A DNA stretch of 45,332 bases from Candidatus Nomurabacteria bacterium CG1_02_43_90 (GCA_001871765.1 MNVN01000022.1:1-45332); one strand, 5' to 3'. Numbered from the stretch's first letter, positions 37,554-44,874 are shown. Translations and numbers: made by a program. Notes: generated by a model not told the origin, from the letters alone.

Positions 37554-38012
37554 TCACATCTTTCTCGAGTCATAAGCCCAATGCAATAACGCTTGTCTTT
37601 GTCTTGGTCGGCAAAAAATGTCTCCGGTCCGGCAATTATTTTTAATTTGCATTATGTGTCTCCGCATAGCGAGCCACCTTTTGATTTGTCGCTCGTCATC
37701 GACTGTTCTACGTCCCATATAGTATCTGCAATACCATTCAAACCATCCGCGTGGATCTTGTGGATTGATCCAGCCCTTCGCGAGCCACACTGAAAGCGGA
37801 TGGCTGGCATTCACGCCAAAATAATTCAGTTCTTTGTGCCGTTTTCCATCCGGTGAGAGTTTCGCACTCTTCCACCAACTTTTTGGAAATTCCTTTGGCT
37901 TATCAGAAAAATATAATCCACCAAAAACCCCAAGCGCGAGCATTTCTTTTGGAGTGAGGTCTGGCTTAAATCGCGGGTCAAAAATATTTCTCTTGTTTAC
38001 TTTTTTCAGCAT
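37554..38012 (-). CDS. Conserved hypothetical protein with GWxxP-DPRGWFxWYCRYY signature
   Basis: 152 residues from ATG 38012; the frame opens at 38066 inside the preceding gene, but MLKKVNKRNIFDPRF is the natural start. It contains TPKEMLALGVFGGLYFSD, EFPKSWWKSAKLS, LNYFGVNASHPLSVWLAKGW and DPRGWFEWYCRYYMGRR followed by DDERQIKRWLAMRRH. I recognise this as a protein found across bacteria and also in plants and fungi, without a known function. It is rich in aromatic and basic residues and probably soluble. It is the last gene of the four-gene tspO operon. Confidence 0.8.
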   Translation of the reverse strand: MLKKVNKRNIFDPRFKPDLTPKEMLALGVFGGLYFSDKPKEFPKSWWKSAKLSPDGKRHKELNYFGVNASHPLSVWLAKGWINPQDPRGWFEWYCRYYMGRRTVDDERQIKRWLAMRRHIMQIKNNCRTGDIFCRPRQRQALLHWAYDSRKM

Positions 38013-38017
38013 AAAAA

Positions 38018-38467
38018 TTAACGGTTGGTGATGTACAAAACTAGTAGAAACAATCCTCCCCACCAACCAATATCAGAAATTATTAAACTGACTATAATCT
38101 TGTTTTGCAGTGACATTGGCAAAAGTTCTGCTTGCTTTCCTTCAAGCTCTCGATCAAGTAAAAAAGGACTAACATAAAAAGACAGGAATAGACCATTCAA
38201 AATTAAAATAACAGCAATTAGTGCTTGATAAAAGGGTATTCCGGAAAAAGACTCATTGCGGTATAAAATAAATCCTCCAATAATTAGAAAGAAAATACCT
38301 GTCCAAATGAGTGGTTTGGTAACCTTGTGCGTACGAGTTATAGCTTCCATCCAATAATTTGATTTTCTTCCCAAAAATCCATGAATATCAATTACCGTCA
38401 CTGCACCAAGACCGATGATAAATCCTGCAAGCAATATAAATAATCCAATAAAATCTAGGTTCAACAT
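38018..38467 (-). CDS. Four-helix membrane protein, hypothetical
   Basis: 149 residues with four hydrophobic helices (about 5-25, 52-68, 80-100, 125-146). The segment IDIHGFLGRKSNYWMEAITR after the first helix is conserved-looking, and THKVTKPLIWTGIFFLIIG begins the second. No named family. It starts three bases after the SOUL gene stop and its own stop is five bases before the next start, so it belongs to the tspO operon. Confidence 0.75.
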   Translation of the reverse strand: MLNLDFIGLFILLAGFIIGLGAVTVIDIHGFLGRKSNYWMEAITRTHKVTKPLIWTGIFFLIIGGFILYRNESFSGIPFYQALIAVILILNGLFLSFYVSPFLLDRELEGKQAELLPMSLQNKIIVSLIISDIGWWGGLFLLVLYITNR

Positions 38468-38470
38468 AAT

Positions 38471-39118
38471 TTATTTAATCTCCACCAGTACTTCATTGCG
38501 GTTCATCCATGGTGGCGTCCATGGTGCATTGTATCCAGCGTATGCAGTACTTCCTTGTGTCGCCACTCCATCACGAGCAAGTGCCGAAGCTAATTTTTCT
38601 TGCATCATTTTTACCCGCGCATCCGAGTGATACCACGAGAATTGCAGTACCGCGTATTTCTTGGCTGGAATCATGACGATTTTCACTCTTGGATCATTTG
38701 GTGTCGGCAATGTTTCCAGAGTATAAGAGCGTGGCATGCCAAAAGATATTACTTGCGAATCGCCCTCAGCCGTCGCCACTACAGGAGCGGTCATAGCGAT
38801 ACTTTCTGATATTTTTTCACTTTTGCCACTTTGTGCGACCACTGGTGCGGTCATGGCTATACTTTCTTTTTTTGTATTCCCGCCAAAGATATATCCCGCC
38901 ACAATTCTAAAACCATTACCCATAGATTCTCCATAAGAACCCTTTACGGTAGTCTGCGCCACAATGTGTGCTGGATATTCTCGTATTTCATATCCATTCA
39001 TTTTCTTTACCACGGCATAGTCCGCCTGCTCAACACGAGAGCTGAAAAATCCCCAGAGAGACCAGAGCCCAATAATGACGACAAGAGCGATAAGTATATT
39101 GATCATAATTTTATGCAT
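38471..39118 (-). CDS. SOUL heme-binding family protein with N-terminal membrane anchor
   Basis: 215 residues. A TM helix (residues 5-26) leads to the SOUL domain: YAVVKKMNGYEIREYPAHIV, FRIVAGYIFGGN, IAMTAPVVA, MPRSYTLETLPTPND and AVLQFSWYHSD, all typical. A repeat SESIAMTAPVVA occurs twice about 19 residues apart, an internal duplication of the domain's hallmark segment. SOUL proteins bind heme or other tetrapyrroles. The gene overlaps the tspO end by eight bases and is translated with it; tetrapyrrole handling is suggested for the operon. Confidence 0.9.
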   Translation of the reverse strand: MHKIMINILIALVVIIGLWSLWGFFSSRVEQADYAVVKKMNGYEIREYPAHIVAQTTVKGSYGESMGNGFRIVAGYIFGGNTKKESIAMTAPVVAQSGKSEKISESIAMTAPVVATAEGDSQVISFGMPRSYTLETLPTPNDPRVKIVMIPAKKYAVLQFSWYHSDARVKMMQEKLASALARDGVATQGSTAYAGYNAPWTPPWMNRNEVLVEIK

Positions 39119-39514
39119 TGAGATACGTTATGGTTAATTGTAATACTGTGGCGAATGTTCCCCAGAGGAGGTACGGGATGTTGGCGTAGACGACCCAGCG
39201 GAGTGAAGGTACAGCGTGCCAGACAGCGTAGAGTGCCCAGATGAGCGTTCCGACGACAAATAGGATGTCGAGCGAGGCAAGGAGATTATTTTTGAGACCA
39301 AATTGTATTGGCGTGAAAATGAAATTAAAAAATAGATTGAGGGCAAAAGGCAAAGCACGATCCACGGAATCTGTCTTGTAAATGCTTTGTAAAATACCGT
39401 GCCAAAAGAAACGGCAATAATCGCATACAAAACCGTCCACACCGGCCCAAAGAGCCATGCGGGCGGACTCCAAAATGGTTTTATTAAAGTTGAATACCAG
39501 TTGGATGTGTTCAT
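39111..39514 (-). CDS. tspO: TspO/MBR tryptophan-rich sensory protein, frame broken by an apparent one-base deletion
   Basis: Residues from ATG 39514 read NWYSTLIKPFWSPPAWLFGP and VWTVLYAIIAVSFGTVFYKA, the TspO N terminus. The rest is in another frame: FALNLFFNFIFTPIQFGL, LASLDILFVVGTLIWALYAV and ANIPYLLWGTFATVLQLTIT, including the conserved PYLLWGTFA. The switch is near 39365-39380, around IPWIV/ALPFALN. The span is 404 bases, so one missing base explains it and gives a 134-residue, full-length five-helix TspO. TspO binds porphyrins and related ligands. It is the first gene of the SOUL operon. Confidence 0.85.
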
Positions 39515-39587
39515 AAATTTATTTTAGCATTTATTCGATAAAGATTCCTACCTCTTTTTCCGCAGTATATTTTAGACTATTGTTTTT

Positions 39588-39632
39588 GTGCAACGTCTCA
39601 TCGTCGGACAAGAAATCGAAGGCGACGCATAA
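39588..39632 (+). other. Possible 14-codon leaderless mini-ORF before a terminator
   Basis: GTG at 39588 to TAA at 39630 encodes MQRLIVGQEIEGDA (if GTG is read as Met). TAGACT at 39573-39578 would start transcription about three bases upstream, and the 39631-39664 hairpin follows at once. It may be a relic or chance. Confidence 0.2.
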
Positions 39633-39664
39633 CAAAAAACACGAAGTTAGTCGTGTTTTTTGTT
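39631..39664. terminator. Terminator downstream of tRNA-Ser (minus strand), bidirectional
   Basis: Perfect 14-base arms AACAAAAAACACGA (39631-39644) and TCGTGTTTTTTGTT (39651-39664) around AGTTAG. Confidence 0.85.
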
Positions 39665-39732
39665 TGTTTTATTAACCCAATTCGTGATAGCACGACATGC
39701 TTTTTTAAAACATATCTCGTGCTACCTGTCAA

Positions 39733-39822
39733 TGGCGGATAGGGTGAGATTCGAACTCACGGTCCGGTTGCCCGGACTCCTGTTTTCAAGACAGGTGCAT
39801 TAGACCACTCTGCCACCTATCC
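39733..39822 (-). tRNA. tRNA-Ser (anticodon TGA), CCA encoded
   Basis: 90 bases on the minus strand, starting GGATAGGTGGCAGAG. Anticodon stem CCTGT/ACAGG with loop CTTGAAA gives TGA. A long variable arm (AGTCCGGGCAACCGGACC) marks a class II serine tRNA. T arm TGAGTTCGAATCTCA; discriminator G and CCA are encoded. Confidence 0.97.
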
Positions 39823-39841
39823 GTGTGGTTAACACCTGCCT

Positions 39842-39869
39842 ATCCTACCAAAAAATAGCAAAAACGCAA
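39842..39869 (-). promoter_or_regulatory. Promoter of tRNA-Ser
   Basis: On the minus strand TTGCGT (39864-39869), 16-base spacer, TAGGAT (39842-39847), 20 bases before the tRNA. Confidence 0.65.
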
Positions 39870-39887
39870 TGTTTGGAGTGTGGCATG

Positions 39888-39925
39888 GGGCGTTTTCTCG
39901 AAAAATATTTTTCGAGAAAACGCCC
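39888..39925. repeat. Perfect 38-base palindrome between divergent promoters
   Basis: Two exact 19-base arms meet at an AT centre with no loop; the core is CTCGAAAAATATTTTTCGAG. It lies between the tRNA-Ser promoter (leftward) and the ruvX promoter (rightward). It can form a cruciform or bind a dimer. The ATTTTTCG/CGAAAAAT words also appear in the hairpins at 26220 and 26368. Confidence 0.85.
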
Positions 39926-39948
39926 GACAGGTGTGCTACTATATCTCT

Positions 39949-40368
39949 ATGCGTTATCTTGGTATTGATTATGGAACAAAGCGAGTAGGGGTCTCTGTCT
40001 CTGATGAGGGGGGCACCATGGCTTTTCCCTATGGGATTATTGAAAACAGTAAAGGACTTGTGGGTGAAATAAAAGAAGTTTGCATACGAGAACATATTGA
40101 ACACATCATAATAGGGGAATCCCTGAACTATCAAAATGAGCGAAATATCGTCATGGAGAAAATTGATGAATTTATCGCCGAACTTCGCGAAGTGGTTGCA
40201 GTTCCTATTGTTTTCGAACGCGAGTTTCTTTCGACACAACAAGCTCGTTTTTTTCAAACGGACAGCAAACATGTGGACGACTCCGCTGCGGCTATTATTT
40301 TACAAAGCTATCTGGACAGAAAAAATACCAAGCCATTTTTGGAGACCCTTGCCAAATCAGCTATTTAG
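39949..40368 (+). CDS. ruvX: RuvX/YqgF family ribonuclease (pre-16S rRNA nuclease)
   Basis: 139 residues from ATG 39949; the frame opens at 39880 inside the palindrome, but TACTAT (39937-39942) ends six bases before this ATG and the family starts MRYLGIDYGTKRVG. The RNase H-like acids are D7 in GIDYG, E in IIIGESLN (about 65) and D in HVDDSAAAIILQSYL (about 117). YqgF processes the 5' end of 16S rRNA; it was once called a Holliday junction resolvase. Confidence 0.93.
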   Translation: MRYLGIDYGTKRVGVSVSDEGGTMAFPYGIIENSKGLVGEIKEVCIREHIEHIIIGESLNYQNERNIVMEKIDEFIAELREVVAVPIVFEREFLSTQQARFFQTDSKHVDDSAAAIILQSYLDRKNTKPFLETLAKSAI

Positions 40369-40412
40369 CGTATCTTTTATATATTTCTTTGGAAGGGTAG
40401 TTGCCTTCGATC

Positions 40413-40464
40413 GTGGCCACAGCCAAAAAGTCTTGTAAATAAGAGATTTTTTGGCTGTGACCAC
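40413..40464 (+). terminator. Terminator after ruvX
   Basis: Arms 40413-40429 and 40448-40464 (17 bases, one mismatch) around an 18-base loop; the loop side is T6 and a complementary A5. Confidence 0.65.
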
Positions 40465-40541
40465 ATTGGTCCAGTCTCTCTGTTCTATATAGTGGGTTAA
40501 CCTAAGTAACCCTATATGGGTAAGGAGAAAAAAGGCAAAAG

Positions 40542-41129
40542 ATAACAAGACGGTTGACCGCATCCAAGCGGTGTCGAATATTCTTGGCGGAGAAGAGGGT
40601 GTTGACCGCTCTTGAAACACGAACTCGTGATTCAAGAGGCTAAACCGAATAATATCCTCCGCTTGCTCTCCACAAGCGAAACCATAACGATCGCACCCTG
40701 CAACGGCACCAAAACCTTGGCACAAGCCAAGAAGACGTTCCCGTCCGGAATCGACCTCGACTTGAAAAATTGGGGGCTCGATAAGCAAGGAAAGCCGACG
40801 GAAAAAACCGCGGTGCAGGTATATCAGCTCGTGAAGAATGTCCCTTTCGCACAAATGTTCGGTTCCCTCGGGAGCGATTTGGACAAGCTCTGTCTTACAC
40901 AGCACTAGATCAAAACATTTTCCGAAGAGCATTCGGAATGGCTCCGCACCGACGGCTGCGCAACCTTCTTCCTATTCAAGGAGGATGAGCAATTCTTCGT
41001 TGCTCCTGTGGGTGTGGACTCCGTTGGCTCGTATACGTCTTCGTGAACCGTCTCGGGCACGGCTGCGTCCGGAATGACGGCTACGCTCCTCGCGTAGTGG
41101 TCCCGCAAATTAGCACTCTACCACTTTAA
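40542..41129 (+). pseudogene. Decayed gene of a CPR hypothetical family (lost start, two frameshifts, one in-frame TAG)
   Basis: Sense can be followed through three frames. Part 1 (40546-40610): NKTVDRIQAVSNILGGEEGV-DR. Part 2 (40612-40905): LKHELVIQEAKPNN up to LGSDLDKLCLTQH. A TAG at 40906-40908 follows, and the same frame continues [20 protein letters not shown] to [11 protein letters not shown]. Part 3, in another frame from about 41027: [32 protein letters not shown] to TAA at 41129. Each junction needs one added base; ATG could be restored by a G at 40543/40544. AAGGAG lies at 40522-40527. The opposite-strand open frame here is a shadow. Function unknown. Confidence 0.6.
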
Positions 41130-41200
41130 ATCAGACCCTTTGGCTCTGATCCCCTTAGACACTTTGTCCGACGGGTTTTCTTTTGTATACTAAGTATACC

Positions 41201-41647
41201 ATGACTGAAATAACATTTGATGAATTTAAGAAAGCGGAAATAAAAATCGGGACAATTCTGTCTGCAGAAAAAGTACCCGATGCAGATAAGTTGATTAAAC
41301 TCATGATTGACTTGGGTCCCAAAAAAGTGGCGCTTGTTGATGAAGAAGACACTGTTTCTTTAGAACAAGAAGAAACAATCGAAGGAGAGAAAAAAGAAGA
41401 GCGCGATATACGACAGGTTCTTTCGGGTATTGCGATGTATTATCCCGATCCTTCTCTTTTGGTGGGCAAGCAAGTACCTGTGCTTGCGAACTTACCTACG
41501 CGCACTATCCGCGGTTTTGAAAGCCAAGGAATGGTACTCTACGCGGTCGGACTAGAACCATCTGAAGATGGTTCTCCTGAAGGTGAGGGTTTTTTGACCA
41601 CCGTAGGTCCTTCAATAGAAATCCCTGCGGGGACGCCGGTACAATAA
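41201..41647 (+). CDS. Stand-alone tRNA-binding domain protein (EMAP-II/Trbp111-like)
   Basis: 148 residues from ATG 41201; TATACT (41186-41191) places transcription about three bases upstream, so the in-frame codon at 41183 is not used. The OB fold is that of the C-terminal domain of MetRS and of Trbp111: FKKAEIKIGTILSAEKVPDA, then DKLIKLMIDLG, SGIAMYYPDPSLLVGKQV, PVLANLPTRTIRGFESQGM. Between strands, about 25 acidic residues (VDEEDTVSLEQEETIEGEKK) are inserted. It binds tRNA structure-specifically, probably as a dimer. A DedA gene follows within five bases. Confidence 0.88.
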   Translation: MTEITFDEFKKAEIKIGTILSAEKVPDADKLIKLMIDLGPKKVALVDEEDTVSLEQEETIEGEKKEERDIRQVLSGIAMYYPDPSLLVGKQVPVLANLPTRTIRGFESQGMVLYAVGLEPSEDGSPEGEGFLTTVGPSIEIPAGTPVQ

Positions 41648-41651
41648 AAAC

Positions 41652-42260
41652 ATGTCGTCATTTTTTCATATCGATATTGCGCATCTTGTCCAAACATTTG
41701 GTATGTTGGGGTTGTCCTTTATTGTGTTTGCGGAAACAGGTTTATCCTTCGGCTTCTTTTTTCCAGGAGATAGCTTGCTCTTTACCGCAGGAGTACTCGC
41801 GTCGCAAGGGTTTTTGAATATTTGGATAATGATACCTTCCCTCATTGTTTCGGCAATCCTGGGGGATAGTTTCGGATACTGGTTTGGCGCAAAAATTGGC
41901 CCTAAAATTTTTTCTCGCGAGGACTCGTTCTTTTTTAGAAAACGTCACATTGAACGCACACACGCTTTCTATATGAAATATGGAGCAAAAGCAATTTTCC
42001 TTGCGCGCTTTGTTCCCATTGTGCGCACGTTTGCACCGATTCTTGCTGGAGTAGGGAGTATGCCGTATAAAACGTTCGTCCGATATAACAGTATTGGTGG
42101 CTTTGCGTGGGTGGGCGGAGTCACGCTTCTCGGTTATTTTTTTGGGAAGACAGTACCGCACATCGATCAGTACCTTACCCCTATTATTGTGGTCATTATT
42201 TTTGTTTCGTTTCTACCGATTGTCTACGAAGTTTTAAAAGAGAAGAAGGTAAATAAATAA
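41652..42260 (+). CDS. DedA family membrane protein
   Basis: 202 residues. The DedA/SNARE-associated domain is clear: FAETGLSFGFFFPGDSLLF near the start, GDSFGYWFGAKIGPKIF in the middle, then the signature RFVPIVRTFAPILAGVGSM (about 117-135) and YNSIGGFAWVGGVTLLGYFF. Members are undecaprenyl-phosphate or phosphatidylethanolamine-type lipid flippases or needed for membrane homeostasis. The gene starts five bases after the tRNA-binding gene. Confidence 0.93.
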   Translation: MSSFFHIDIAHLVQTFGMLGLSFIVFAETGLSFGFFFPGDSLLFTAGVLASQGFLNIWIMIPSLIVSAILGDSFGYWFGAKIGPKIFSREDSFFFRKRHIERTHAFYMKYGAKAIFLARFVPIVRTFAPILAGVGSMPYKTFVRYNSIGGFAWVGGVTLLGYFFGKTVPHIDQYLTPIIVVIIFVSFLPIVYEVLKEKKVNK

Positions 42261-42302
42261 CTACCCTACATTTTCTCTGGAGAGTACGCTATACTGTTTG
42301 AT

Positions 42303-43379
42303 ATGGAGCGAAGCAGATTTTACAAGTTTTTCCCCCCCCTACAATTTTTACAAATGCCCACCGTGGGTTTAGATATTTCAGATGCATCAATGCGGTTTGT
42401 TGAGCTTATTGAAAAACAAAAAGGATTTGAAATTGGTCGATTTGGCGAACGCGCTATCCCTCGCGGGATTATTGAATCAGGGGAGGTTAAAAAAGTAGAT
42501 GAGCTTCGCGCTATTTTTGCTGATATAAAAAAAACGTATGGATTAGAGTTTGCGGCTGTCTCTCTTCCTGAAGAACAAGCATACCTCTTTGATTTAAAGC
42601 TCCCTCTCATGAAACATTCTGAGGTTCGTGGAGCGATAGAACTTCTTTTGGAAGAGCAAATTCCTTTGAAAGCGAGCGAGACACTTTTTGATTACGAAAT
42701 AGAAGAGGAAACAGAGAAGGGGATACAGGTGAGCGTTTCAGCGGTCCCCCGCATTTTGGTCGAGGGATACCTTGAAGCTTTCTCTGCGTCGGGAATATCT
42801 CCGGTGGTTTTTGAAATAGAAGCACAGTCTATTGCCCGTGCTGTTGTCCCGGAGGGGTACAAGGAACCTTGTCTCATTGTTGATTTTGGAAAAACAAGAA
42901 GCGGTATTGCCATTATCTCGGATGGGCGAGTTGAGTTTACTTCGACAATCCCCGTTGGGGGAGACTCTCTCACTGACGCTATTGCAAAAAATTTAAAAGT
43001 TTCGCACAGTGAGGCAGAAAAAATAAAGAGGGGAAAAGGTATTGTGGGGATTTCTGACAATGAAGATTTGTCACTCGCACTCATTTCCTCTGTTTCTGTG
43101 TTACGCGACGAGGCCACACGTCATCTTTCTTATTGGAAGAACCATCGAGATGAATTTGAAAAAACACACAAAGAGATACAGAAGATTTATCTTTGTGGCG
43201 GCGACTCAAATTTATCAGGGCTTGCAGAGTATCTTTCTCTAGGGCTTTCTGTACCCGCCGAGCTGGCAAACACGCTCATAAATGTAAATACCCTCGATGG
43301 TTATGTTCCCGAGATTGATTTTAATAATTCTCTTCGTTATGCAACCGCGATAGGGCTTGCCTTACGACGTTTGCAATAA
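42303..43379 (+). CDS. pilM: Type IV pilus assembly protein PilM
   Basis: 358 residues. TATACT (42290-42295) gives a leader of one base. The actin-like fold begins VGLDISDASMRFVELIEKQK and includes LPEEQAYLFDLKLP, ELLLEEQIPLKASETLFDYE and the phosphate loop CLIVDFGKTRSGIAIISDG, then IYLCGGDSNLSGLAEYLS. PilM is a cytoplasmic ATP-binding ring component that binds the N terminus of PilN, whose MINLLP motif is encoded next. Confidence 0.95.
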   Translation: MERSRFYKFFPPLQFLQMPTVGLDISDASMRFVELIEKQKGFEIGRFGERAIPRGIIESGEVKKVDELRAIFADIKKTYGLEFAAVSLPEEQAYLFDLKLPLMKHSEVRGAIELLLEEQIPLKASETLFDYEIEEETEKGIQVSVSAVPRILVEGYLEAFSASGISPVVFEIEAQSIARAVVPEGYKEPCLIVDFGKTRSGIAIISDGRVEFTSTIPVGGDSLTDAIAKNLKVSHSEAEKIKRGKGIVGISDNEDLSLALISSVSVLRDEATRHLSYWKNHRDEFEKTHKEIQKIYLCGGDSNLSGLAEYLSLGLSVPAELANTLINVNTLDGYVPEIDFNNSLRYATAIGLALRRLQ

Positions 43380-43384
43380 TCACT

Positions 43385-43933
43385 ATGATAAACCTCCTTC
43401 CTATTGAAAAAAAGAAACAAGTGCTTTTTGAATATCGTATGCGTTTGGGCGTGGTTGTTATTGTTGCAATTTCGGCGTTAACAACAGCAAGCCTCATTCT
43501 CCTTGTTCCCTCGTACCTCCTGTCTGTTTCAAAGTATAATACTGCGACGAAAGAACTAGCTATCCTAGAGGCTACTCAAGGGGGCGGTCTTCAAGAAAAA
43601 GAAGTGAATGCACAAATTAGCGCGATGAATAAAAAAATAGAATTCTTCTTAAAAGGAGCGGGCGCACAGCCTTTTTCCCCATTGGAGATTATCTCAAAAA
43701 TTTTAAAAATAAAAGCGAGCACGATAAAGATTCAAAGTTTCGTCTATAGTACAAATACACAAGGCAGACAGCTCGTGATTACGGGTAATGCTTCTAGTCG
43801 AGACTCCTTGGCGGAATTCGTTGCCGCACTAAAAGAAGAGCCTTCTTTTAGTCGTGTTGAATTACCTATCTCAAGTTATGTAAAAAGTAGTGATATCGGC
43901 TTCTCTTTGTTGATTGAAAATACAAAAAAATAA
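43385..43933 (+). CDS. pilN: Type IV pilus inner-membrane protein PilN
   Basis: 182 residues. The start MINLLPIEKKKQV is the peptide that docks into PilM. One TM helix follows (VVIVAISALTTASLILLVPS, about 24-43), then a coiled-coil segment (LQEKEVNAQISAMNKKIEFF) and a ferredoxin-like domain (SPLEIISKILKIKASTIKIQ). The gene starts five bases after pilM and stops two bases before pilO, so translation is coupled. Confidence 0.92.
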   Translation: MINLLPIEKKKQVLFEYRMRLGVVVIVAISALTTASLILLVPSYLLSVSKYNTATKELAILEATQGGGLQEKEVNAQISAMNKKIEFFLKGAGAQPFSPLEIISKILKIKASTIKIQSFVYSTNTQGRQLVITGNASSRDSLAEFVAALKEEPSFSRVELPISSYVKSSDIGFSLLIENTKK

Positions 43934-43934
43934 A

Positions 43935-44468
43935 ATGAAATCACCCAAAAAAATAATTATACTCCTCGCCACGACCTTTGTTTCAATGCTTGTCCTCATT
44001 GCGGTGTACGCCTTTATCTTTTTGGCAATGGAGAAAAAAACAGAAGAAACCTCAATACTGGCTGAAAGCTCGAGGAAAATATCAGGAAAAGAATCGCACG
44101 TTGGTTCGGCAGCCCTTTCTTTAAAGACAGAAGCACATAACCTTGAAAAACTGTCTACGTACTTTATCAAAGAACAAGAAATCGTCTCCTTTACAAAAGA
44201 CATAGAAGCCCTTGGTCCACAGTCGGGAACTGTCTTAAAAATAGAATCTCTTGATCCAGGAATGACAGAAAAATCGGTTCCTTTCCTCGATTTCCGAATA
44301 AAGGCAACAGGAGGGTTTGGTGACATTATGCGCCTGATGACTCTCTTGCAGAATTTCCCTGGGAATTTTGAATGGCGAACACTCCAGCTTGTTCGTCTTG
44401 AAGACGGAGCAAGTGTCCTTTGGGAAGCAAATGCATCATTAACAGCACTTAATTTTATTAAAGAATAA
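43935..44468 (+). CDS. pilO: Type IV pilus inner-membrane protein PilO-like
   Basis: 177 residues from ATG 43935, directly after the pilN stop; a TTG in the same frame at 43914 lies inside pilN. One TM helix (IIILLATTFVSMLVLIAVYA) precedes a coiled-coil region (TEETSILAESSRKISGKE) and a C-terminal domain with FLDFRIKATGGFGDIMRLMT and LLQNFPGNFEWRTLQLVRLE, the pattern of PilO. It forms the PilN-PilO alignment complex. Sequence similarity is weak, but order and topology make the call secure. Confidence 0.88.
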   Translation: MKSPKKIIILLATTFVSMLVLIAVYAFIFLAMEKKTEETSILAESSRKISGKESHVGSAALSLKTEAHNLEKLSTYFIKEQEIVSFTKDIEALGPQSGTVLKIESLDPGMTEKSVPFLDFRIKATGGFGDIMRLMTLLQNFPGNFEWRTLQLVRLEDGASVLWEANASLTALNFIKE

Positions 44469-44469
44469 T

Positions 44470-44799
44470 ATGATTAATATAAATGGGTTTAAGGAATTCA
44501 AAAAGAAGATAGTCATAAAGAACACCGATCCTTTTAAAAAAGAGGTAACCCCTTTCCGTGACTGGAAGATTATTGTCATTATTTTTTTTGGAGGGATTGT
44601 TGCTTCAGTTTGCTTTAGTTTATATATGTCAATTGAAATTAATCGCGACAACTTCTTTACTGCAAAAACAGAAGTTGGCGAGATTGCAGAATTAAACACC
44701 CAAGGGCTTGCAAAAGTACTCTCCTTATTCTCTCAAAGAGAAAACCTTTTTAAGGAGGCGCAAACAGAAAAAAAAGATATTGTTGACCCTTCGAGGTAA
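44470..44799 (+). CDS. Small one-helix membrane protein at the end of the pil operon
   Basis: 109 residues, starting one base after pilO. Basic N terminus (GFKEFKKKIVIKNTD), one TM helix (IIVIIFFGGIVASVCFSLYM, about 34-53) and an external helix (LAKVLSLFSQRENLFKEAQT). It may be a PilP-like or accessory part of the pilus base, but I see no family motif. The end of the gene contains the -35 box of the tRNA-Arg promoter. Confidence 0.7.
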   Translation: MININGFKEFKKKIVIKNTDPFKKEVTPFRDWKIIVIIFFGGIVASVCFSLYMSIEINRDNFFTAKTEVGEIAELNTQGLAKVLSLFSQRENLFKEAQTEKKDIVDPSR

Positions 44800-44811
44800 G
44801 CTTGCTAGAGT
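44783..44811 (+). promoter_or_regulatory. Promoter of tRNA-Arg(TCT)
   Basis: TTGACC (44783-44788, inside the last codons of the preceding gene), 17-base spacer, TAGAGT (44806-44811); start near 44818. Confidence 0.75.
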
Positions 44812-44874
44812 GCAGGTAGTTAATGTGGAAGTGACGCGGGTTGTCGCGGGATGAACGCAGAAACTATTAAATTT

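Noticed and set aside
40357-40932. Minus-strand open frame of 191 codons
   Set aside because: The opposite strand carries recognisable protein sense in this interval, and this frame has no ribosome-binding site or domain pattern.
41183-41647. Longer start for the tRNA-binding protein at 41183
   Set aside because: That codon lies at the -10 box TATACT; the ATG at 41201 fits the family start and the leaderless pattern.
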